This document shows, one piece after another, positions 57,725 through 64,000 of a DNA stretch of 64,000 nt (its first letter is position 1; each line of letters opens with the position of its first letter). Under the pieces are notes generated by a model, which had not been told where the DNA came from, searched no databases, and worked only from the letters and a program-made list of their open reading frames with translations. Source of the DNA: Xiphydria camelus (lineage: Eukaryota; Arthropoda; Insecta; Hymenoptera; Xiphydriidae); the NCBI GenBank assembly GCA_963678675.1, contig OY783193.1, positions 12,944,822-13,008,821 of the forward strand. The letters run 5' to 3'. A program made the position numbers and the translations under genes.

Positions 57725-58030
57725 CAAAGAATGAGAAATCCTAGGAAAATACGTGCCCGGTAAGTAAATAAAGGATACCTATACCTACTAATTTATAACC
57801 AATATCTAATACAAAACTATTCCAGAGTTGACTATTTCGAAGAATACAATGGTTGTAGAATTCTTCACTTGATTTCGTTTGGAAAAACAAACCTGTCAGA
57901 GATTATTGGGACAAATACGACATCGCATTGCTTCGAGGTCGCCAAGAAATGCAGCAATTCAGCCAGCAACAAAATTATTGCCGACTTTAAGATTTCTTGC
58001 TTCGGGATCAATGCTAATTACTGTAGGTAA
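57725..58030 (+). pseudogene. Harbinger transposase N-terminal exons, decayed (copy A')
   Basis: Same exons as in copy A: MRNPRKIRAR before GTAAGT, then VDYFEEYNGCRILHLISFGK and, in a shifted frame, RNAAIQPATKLLPTLRFLAS. Confidence 0.7.
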
Positions 58031-58074
58031 TCGTTTTTATCATAATGTTAAAACTTTTAATTAGTCATTATTAT

Positions 58075-58517
58075 ATGCCGCCACCTCTGCAACCTCCAAC
58101 GACTCCTAACATCGCGAGGAAAGCTAGTTTACAGGGCTACAAGTTCATCGATCGGCATAAACCGCCACTGATCTCCCAAAAATCAATGGGCGACATACTG
58201 AAAAACATCAACAAAGTCAAAATGAAACTCGTCACAAGGTACGATTAAACAATTTTATCGCGGTAAACTTTTTATTCGCCAGGAACAAAGAGGAGTTTCG
58301 CATTGTCAGAATGTCGTGGCTGCGAAAGATTGATTTTGTTCACAGTGGGCTTTTAAACGTGTTTTTTAGATCGCCGGGTGGGAGACCTTTGCGAGCCAAA
58401 CGAGAAAATAGCTCTTGCAACGACCTTCAAGAGATCTTACGGAAACGATATATCGCAATGCAATCGCCGGACAGTAGAAATTCCACCGCGACGTTGACGT
58501 TCGATAATTCGTTCTAG
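58075..58517 (+). pseudogene. captured MTFR1-like last two coding exons (copy A')
   Basis: Exons 58075-58238 and 58370-58517, same splice sites as copy A (GTACG donor; acceptor TTTTTTAG). Reads SMGDILKNINKVKMKLVTR and SPGGRPLRAKRENSSCNDLQ. Differences from copy A are few and mostly single substitutions (for example I/V, N/D, M/L), and the frame is still open. Confidence 0.75.
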
Positions 58518-59475
58518 ATTAAGAACTCGATGATACTCAAGTTCTCTGGGTCGCAGCAATCGCATCGGACGGTGCTCCGAGGAACGGCTATTGTAGCCTT
58601 CCTTTCCACGCGTGAGATTGAATCATGATTATAATTTTATCTGAGTCAGAGCTTTGGAGAATCAAAATTAATAGATCTCTCTTCTTTTTTTTTATAAATG
58701 AGTCTTTCTCTGCGAGGTAATTTCGCACGACACATATTTTAGATTATAGTTCCTTTTTAATAGGAGGATAGAAGCTCATAGAAACGTCGGGAAAATTTTG
58801 TTTTCTCTCTTCGCTCTTTTACTCAGAAAATGCAAGTTTAAATTTAAAATTGACGCACGCGGGTCTCTAATCGCGAGAATCTCAACGGTATCCAATAATA
58901 TCAACCAAAGAAGTCATCATTGCATTGTCTTCTATAAGTAACATTTAAATTTATCTAGGTAGACATTATACCTTTCTTCAATTCGCGTGATTGCAGTTTT
59001 CAGGAGCAGAAGTGATACATCCGTCGTACGATGTAGAATATGAAAAAATTTTAGATTTGCATTGATACACTTTTGTAAGATACCTCGGCATTAGACATCA
59101 AGTCGTACAACGCTCTTTGTATACTTTTTAGATAGGGTCGCGTATACTTAAAAAAACGATAACATTGTACCGCTCTATGTAATCTCAGAGTAATGTCACC
59201 GCGTGATAAATCTTAAGTTGTAGCGATTTAAAAGTTTATAGATTTTAGAATATATTTTGTCCGATACGAGATTTGGATCAAATGGTGCAATTTTACGTTG
59301 TAATTACTATTATTGTGTGACGACCCTTATAGTTTTTTGAGACTGAACACATTCTTGTTGGTGAGATATCGAATGTTTTGACGTGTTTTGTACCTGATGC
59401 TTTTATCGACAACTCGAAAATAAAAGTTATTGTTACGAAAATATAAATATATTGTTATAGATATCTTTTATTTAC
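58518..59475 (+). other. captured 3' UTR-like region (copy A')
   Basis: Counterpart of 56324-57280 with scattered indels. No gene. Confidence 0.5.
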
Positions 59476-59921
59476 CGGTTACGTATTTTCTTTGGATTTC
59501 TGATTCTTGGTAATACGTCAATGTCATCATCAGATGATGATTAAAAAACTGGTACATCAATCAACTATTTCAAAAATAATAACAATTTACCACAACGATC
59601 AGGTTATGATTATGTCATGAAAGGATAAAGACGTCAAAAACAAAAAGTTAGGTTATACTGAGAATAACAACTCCGAATTTCATTTATCGCGCCGGAACAG
59701 CTGTCAAAACGACCAAATGTCATGCGCAGTACGTACTTCTTACTACCAACCTAAAAATAATTTTAGATGGCCAACGCTTATACCTGGAATAGTTATCCCA
59801 GGCAAATTTGGAGCTGGTAAAACGCCTGCGCTTTATACCAGGTATAAAGAAGAGAGAGAGAGAGAGAGTATAAATTTATCCTCGGTATACTTATTCTAGG
59901 TATAACTTGGCTTTGGTAAAA

Positions 59922-60029
59922 CTGACCAATCAGAAAGCCTGTTTAAGCATAATTCCATAGGAATGATATTTCTGATTGGTCACTCCTTACTGTTACTGCT
60001 TACGTTTTTTCACGTGTGATGGCCTTAAA
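59922..60029. repeat. small foldback related to 25345-25460
   Basis: GACCAATCAGAAAGCCTGTT with a complementary AATATTTCTGATTGGTC-type segment, ending ACGTGTGATGGCCTTA. The same arrangement is nested in the mariner MITE at 25211. Confidence 0.65.
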
Positions 60030-60520
60030 GTAGCCCGGAGACGGTCAATAATATTGTCAATGAAATTGATCAATTGCGATTGATGGAGTAGCACATAGAC
60101 CGTCAATAATATTGTCAATAAGATTGATGATTTCAATTGCAATTGCGATTGATGGAGATCCAATGAATACGTCAATATTTCATCAGTGGCAGTGAATTTC
60201 TCGCGAGTCGAGTCTTTTATTGGTTAGGTTTTATTAGTGGAAGTGAATTTCTCGCGAGTCGAGTCGTTTATTAGTTAAGTTTTATTAGATGGCGTGTCCG
60301 TCATCGCGTGGCCGTCTGGTGCAACTGCCCGAACGATTGTCAATTTCTCGATTACACGATCAATTGGGATGCGTCAATGGTCCCCGTCAATGTGCTTCAA
60401 TCAAATTTCCTATCAATCTCCATCCATCGATTGACAATGGCATCAATTGCTTCCTACACGATCAATTGGATGCATCATTGACAATATTATTGACAATATT
60501 ATTGACCGTCTCCGGGCCAC
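60030..60520. mobile_element. 491-bp MITE, GTRGCCCGGAGACGG ends
   Basis: GTAGCCCGGAGACGGTCAAT at the left and ATTGACCGTCTCCGGGCCAC at the right; TTAA lies at or next to both ends. Internal CAATAATATTGTCAAT repeats and a duplicated GTGAATTTCTCGCGAGTCGA block (60191, 60241). Confidence 0.8.
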
Positions 60521-61353
60521 TTAAAACGTAAAACGTAAGGTCCATCACACAAACGCGGCGTAAGACGTAAGCTTTGACCAATCCTGAGCGAAGACACTGT
60601 CCCCACCCTTTTTACATGCAACTTATAGAATGGGTGCTTTCCTTTTACTGACACAAGTCGACACGAGTCGACTCGTGTCGCCGAAAGTGCTTTCCATTTA
60701 GTTTGTGTCGCCGTGAGTCGGCGACACGAGTCACCTCAAACAGACTCCGCTAGAGAGCTGAGTTCACTCCGAGTTTGAGTGTGAAAGGAGCGAAAGTTTG
60801 AACGAGAGAACGGGGCAAAGGAAAAATATATAATGGAAAGTTAATGCAAAGTCTGATTGAAGAAAATGAAGGTAGGTGAAAAATGTAATTATTTGCAGTA
60901 ATCTGTAAATATTACAGATATTAGATCCGTAGATTTTAGTTATTCATTCGTAAATACCAGGTCGATTGTACATGTCCGTACAGGTTAGCATCATTTTATA
61001 TACACATTCATCTGAAATGCTGAATGCGTGAAATAAATAAATTTTACACTATTTACTTACATTAATAATCTTTTCAAAAATGTAAGATTTTACATATATA
61101 CTTAAAAAGTGTATATTAATAATGAGTATTACTATTATGTTTGAAAACGTTTTATACTTACGTTTTATACTGTAGCCAGTTCAAAGATTTTAGGAATATA
61201 CTTATGCTATAAGTATATTCATAAAATTGCTATAGGGAAGCTGCACTTTGACAAGTGGCGCCATCGGTGGAAATTCTCTGCATATTCTTGGTATAAACAA
61301 TTCGTGACAGTATTAGGGTATATCAAAGTTTAATAGTGATTTTAAAGTGAATC

Positions 61354-61830
61354 ATGCCTAAATCGGAGCGAAACTGTTGTGTTACTAATTGCAAGAATGC
61401 TGATATTCTTGTGAAAACAGTAATATTAAGTTTTACTCATTCCCGGGTAAATTCTACGAAATGGGAAGGCGACAGCAGTGGATAAAAGCTGTTAACCGAA
61501 AAAAGTAAGTAAGTTCAGTAGTCGTTGAGAACAAATTATCATCGTGGGAAGGCGACAGCAGTGGATAAAAGCTGTTAACCGAAAAAAGTAAGTTTAAGGT
61601 AGTAATCGTTGAGAATAAAATTATTATCATTGCAATATTTCAGTGAGGATGGTTCTTATGGGTACCAACAAAATATTCAAAAATATGTAGTGCACATTTT
61701 ATCGAAGGCCAACGAAGTACCATGCAGTCTCATCCTGCGTATATTCCAACTATATTCTCTGCGACACGGTCCCAAATTTCAACAGAAGCGGAGACGCAGG
61801 CTATTTCTTGTTTTGAAAGATATATGAAAA
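61354..61830 (+). pseudogene. THAP-domain transposase N-terminus, broken
   Basis: ATG 61354 reads MPKSERNCCVTNCKNAD; after a frameshift FPGKFYEMGRRQQWIKAVNR, and after an intron WVPTKYSKICSAHFIEGQRS and HPAYIPTIF. The C-x4-C, W, C-x2-H and AYIP-type elements together make a complete THAP finger, the site-specific DNA-binding domain of P-type transposases, but in shifted frames. A segment of about 50 bp (GAAGGCGACAGCAGTGGATA) is duplicated at 61466 and 61548. Confidence 0.75.
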
Positions 61831-62390
61831 GATCGACCGCACTTCTGAAACTGTTTTCAGCCCTAAAATTACGCAGGTGATACAAGCTGATAATGAAGAT
61901 GAAGAGGTTGAAAGAATAATCCATCCCGTCAATACAAAAAGTAGTGTTGAAACACAAGTGTTGTTTTGATTCTTACGAAACAAATAAAGAATATTTTGTG
62001 TTTGAAAGTTCCTTAGATGGAAATAACTTTATAAAGGGGGTAAATTTAATAAGGGGGTAAATTGATAGACATTTCTTATAACATGTCTAGTTATAAAAAA
62101 CAGTCCATGGTGTTCTATTTCCTGAACATTTATCACATGTTTTGCTTCACATAATTTCTCTCCTTTTAGCACTTCTGATGGTCTGTTATTATTGAAATAA
62201 ATTTTTTCAAACCCACAGCGAATAACTTTGTCCATTTTTGGAAACAAATGCACAAAATACTTCAAAAATTACATTACCCGAAGAAAACACCGACTTAAAC
62301 AAATTTACTGACACGTTTTGTTTATACCAACTATATTTCAGCAGCGATCACTAGGGGGCACTGCTCGCCGGTTCGTGAAGCTTCCCTATA
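61831..62390. other. P/THAP element remainder
   Basis: No catalytic motif found; short frames on the minus strand are unsupported. Confidence 0.4.
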
Positions 62391-62831
62391 AATGTGACTT
62401 GGCGGGTTTTGCATCTAGGTATACCCCTCCAGTCCTAAATTAGTATAGAATATTCGACTTTACCGCTCTACTAGCCTAGCGAGCGTTCCATTACCCTTGT
62501 GGTGAGAATCGACATAAAAGTCGTATAAATGGAAAGCACCCACTCTACCAGTGCAGATGAATACGACAGTTCTGACTCTTCACGTCATGCATTTTACATT
62601 GCGGTTCACTGTATCCTTATGTCAATCTAGGAATAGCTTTTCTGTTTATTATGTATAGGAACTGAGTGTAATCAATAATTAAATGTACTTACTGTTAAGC
62701 TTTTCTTCCCAATTGAAATGAAATTATTATCAAACTGACCCTTCTACCTACATGTAAATAGAGGGTGGGGACAGCGTCTTCGTTCAGGATTGGTCAAAGC
62801 TTACGTCTTACGCCGCGTTTGTGTGATGAAC

Positions 62832-62866
62832 CTTACGTCTTACGGAATTTTCTGTGTCATGGCCTT
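62832..62866. repeat. right-end counterpart of the 52363 repeat
   Basis: CTTACGTCTTACGGAATTTT to GGCCTT is the reverse complement of the end at 52363-52397 with one base missing. Confidence 0.7.
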
Positions 62867-64000
62867 TAAGAAGCCGACGGTTGGCGGTGATTAGCAGAGT
62901 GATTTCGGTGACGCGTGACGCACTAGGAATCGGCCGGCAATTTGCCTTCCGCGAAAGGTACGGGACTGCGAGCGCATTCCAGCCCCCTGCTTGGCCTTAT
63001 CATATCCCATCTCATCCCTCGAGTTACCTTCGTTCTACAAGAGTATACGCAGTAAGAAAGAGATATGCTAATAGCAAGAATTTTTAATACACGAGTTTTG
63101 CATTTGAGAGTCCTTTGAACAGCCCGCGTTCTTTAGCGGAAAATACGATGGTCGTCGCTTCATGTAGACTTGTCCAAAGAACTGTCGTTCTACGAAAACG
63201 TGACGTAACGTCGCAGACCCCACGCTCTGGCGGACGAGCTAGGAACCTCGTAGAGCGACCACCTTTCCTTTCTTCCCTATCACATAACCCATGACTCTCG
63301 TTTCTTTCCGGTACGCAGTCCCTGGAAGTAGTCAGGCGCAGCCCTATGAAACTACACCAATGCGCCTTATATAAATTGTGTCCCCACTATTGAAGCCGCT
63401 GGAAATTCCGCTGCGTGGCGCCACTCACACTTGATGTTAATAGATCATTATAATAACGGTCGTGTAGTGTTATTCGAACACTTCGAACATAATTCCGTGG
63501 ATCGTGTATGTTCGGTATATTTTTTTATGTTTAAATGTAACATCATTTTTTTAAATTTATTGTTAACGATGCCGTGCCATGTGCGGAGGACATAGAGGGG
63601 GTAACATCACGTTACTGCTGGCGCTGCGCTGCGGCGGACACAATAGCCGGGAAAGGGCGAGTAACAGGGGGCTGGTCAGGCGTCTCGGCGAGCGTACGTT
63701 ATGTGATAGAATCTAGTGAGAACGACCGATTGCAATAAAGATCTCTTCGTTATTTATAATAACTACTGAGCCTTCCTTGCGTCCGATCCGTTCCGCGATC
63801 TGTAGGGAGTGGATTGACTCCTGCACATGTTATATAATTATAACCTAAAAATTGTAAACGTTGAGCGCACTGCAATTCTTTTCGCGAGAACATTTTAACA
63901 TCGCGGGTTAAGAGTATCTACGATTGGTCAAGATGTATAGACGCGCGCTTCAGAATTTCTCGGGCCTGAGAAAAAAATTCAATTCAACGATAAGCAATCA
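62867..64000. other. unassigned right edge
   Basis: Moderately GC-rich in parts with no supported open frame, TIR or tandem repeat. AATAAAGATCTCTTCGTTA near 63735 followed by AATAACTACTGAGCC vaguely resembles an LTR end, but no partner LTR is visible. It may be symplekin-upstream or intergenic host DNA. Confidence 0.35.

Larger units (their letters stand above)
54876..59920. mobile_element. Harbinger-type element A', host of the inserted copy A
   Basis: Starts GGGCCGGTTTTACCAACACG after TTA (54873-54875). Its 5' 315 bp end at GACGTC|TTA (55191-55193), where copy A is inserted; the body resumes CAAAGAATGAGAAATC at 57725 and runs to the right terminus TTTGGTAAAACTG at about 59920, where the last bases (GCCC) are lost next to a small foldback. 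It carries the same transposase fragment and MTFR1-like exons as copy A. Confidence 0.85.
61231..62390. mobile_element. P/THAP-type element, degenerate
   Basis: TATAGGGAAGCTGCAC and GTGAAGCTTCCCTATA are the inverted ends. The element shares its 5' leader (AGTGGCGCCAT to the ATG) and 3' end block (CAGCGATCACTAGGGGGCA) with 29061-29341. It keeps THAP exons (61354-61830) but no RNase-H-like catalytic region. Confidence 0.7.
60628..62546. mobile_element. nested element, GAATGGGTGCTTTCC ends
   Basis: GAATGGGTGCTTTCC (60628) faces GGAAAGCACCCACTC (to 62546). Near the left end is a CGACACGAGTCGACTCGTGTCG palindrome-type tract. The family is not recognised. It contains the P/THAP element at 61231. 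Confidence 0.55.
60537..62834. mobile_element. element with about 72-bp TIR, hosting two nested elements
   Basis: AAGGTCCATCACACAAACGC at the left and GCGTTTGTGTGATGAACCTT at the right; symmetry continues through AAGCTTTGACCAATCCTGA and GGGTGGGGACAG-type sequence. No own gene found. Confidence 0.75.

Noticed and set aside
55194..59920. A simple tandem duplication of 2.2 kb
   Set aside because: Ends, TTA duplication and the intact target in copy A fit self-insertion better.
63560..63860. Solo LTR of an LTR retrotransposon
   Set aside because: Only a loose AATAAA plus end-like sequence is seen; no second LTR, primer-binding site or polypurine tract could be shown.

Overview
This is a eukaryotic, AT-rich window packed with transposable elements. 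It holds only two recognisable host genes, both on the minus strand: a tRNA (guanine-9) methyltransferase TRMT10A-type gene at 27.5-28.8 kb and most of a symplekin gene at 30.3-34.2 kb. Their short introns (about 60-120 bp) and the transposon repertoire (PIF/Harbinger, Tc1/mariner, piggyBac-like TTAA elements, P/THAP-type elements, an I-superfamily LINE) point to an arthropod. An insect is most likely and a hymenopteran such as an ant is possible, but species is inference only.

Layout. 0-3.7 kb: a THAP-bearing TIR element, then an uninterrupted (CCTG)375 microsatellite. 3.9-26.6 kb: one decayed I-superfamily LINE split into at least five pieces by a piggyBac-like element, a TAA-flanked Harbinger-type element, a nest holding two complete PIF/Harbinger transposons (each a multi-exon DDE transposase plus a convergent Myb/MADF gene), and a run of palindromic MITEs. 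26.8-34.2 kb: the host gene segment, with MITEs between the genes. 34.2-39.1 kb: a truncated third Harbinger element abutting the first visible symplekin exon, then non-autonomous elements. 39.1-52.4 kb: a fourth Harbinger transposon, flanked by TAA and bloated by nested insertions. 52.4-62.9 kb: nested Harbinger, MITE and P-type elements. 62.9-64 kb: no recognisable gene.

The strongest unusual signals are host-gene captures by DNA transposons. (1) A 7.1 kb near-palindromic Tc1/mariner-type element (43755-50836) carries, in each arm, an intron-containing aspartylglucosaminidase (AGA) pseudogene beside its transposase; the right-hand transposase is intact. (2) A Harbinger element (55194-57721) carries the last two exons and apparent 3' UTR of a mitochondrial fission regulator (MTFR1)-like gene, and has inserted into another copy of itself (54876-59920) with a TTA duplication. 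(3) The element at 6560-12347 holds a stretch that looks like a host 5' exon ending ATG|GTAAGT.

Directly beside the AGA element is a run of palindromic MITEs that share single TA dinucleotides at their junctions. Several MITEs have the same termini as the AGA element, which suggests an autonomous/non-autonomous relationship. All family calls come from motif recognition by eye; no database search was run.
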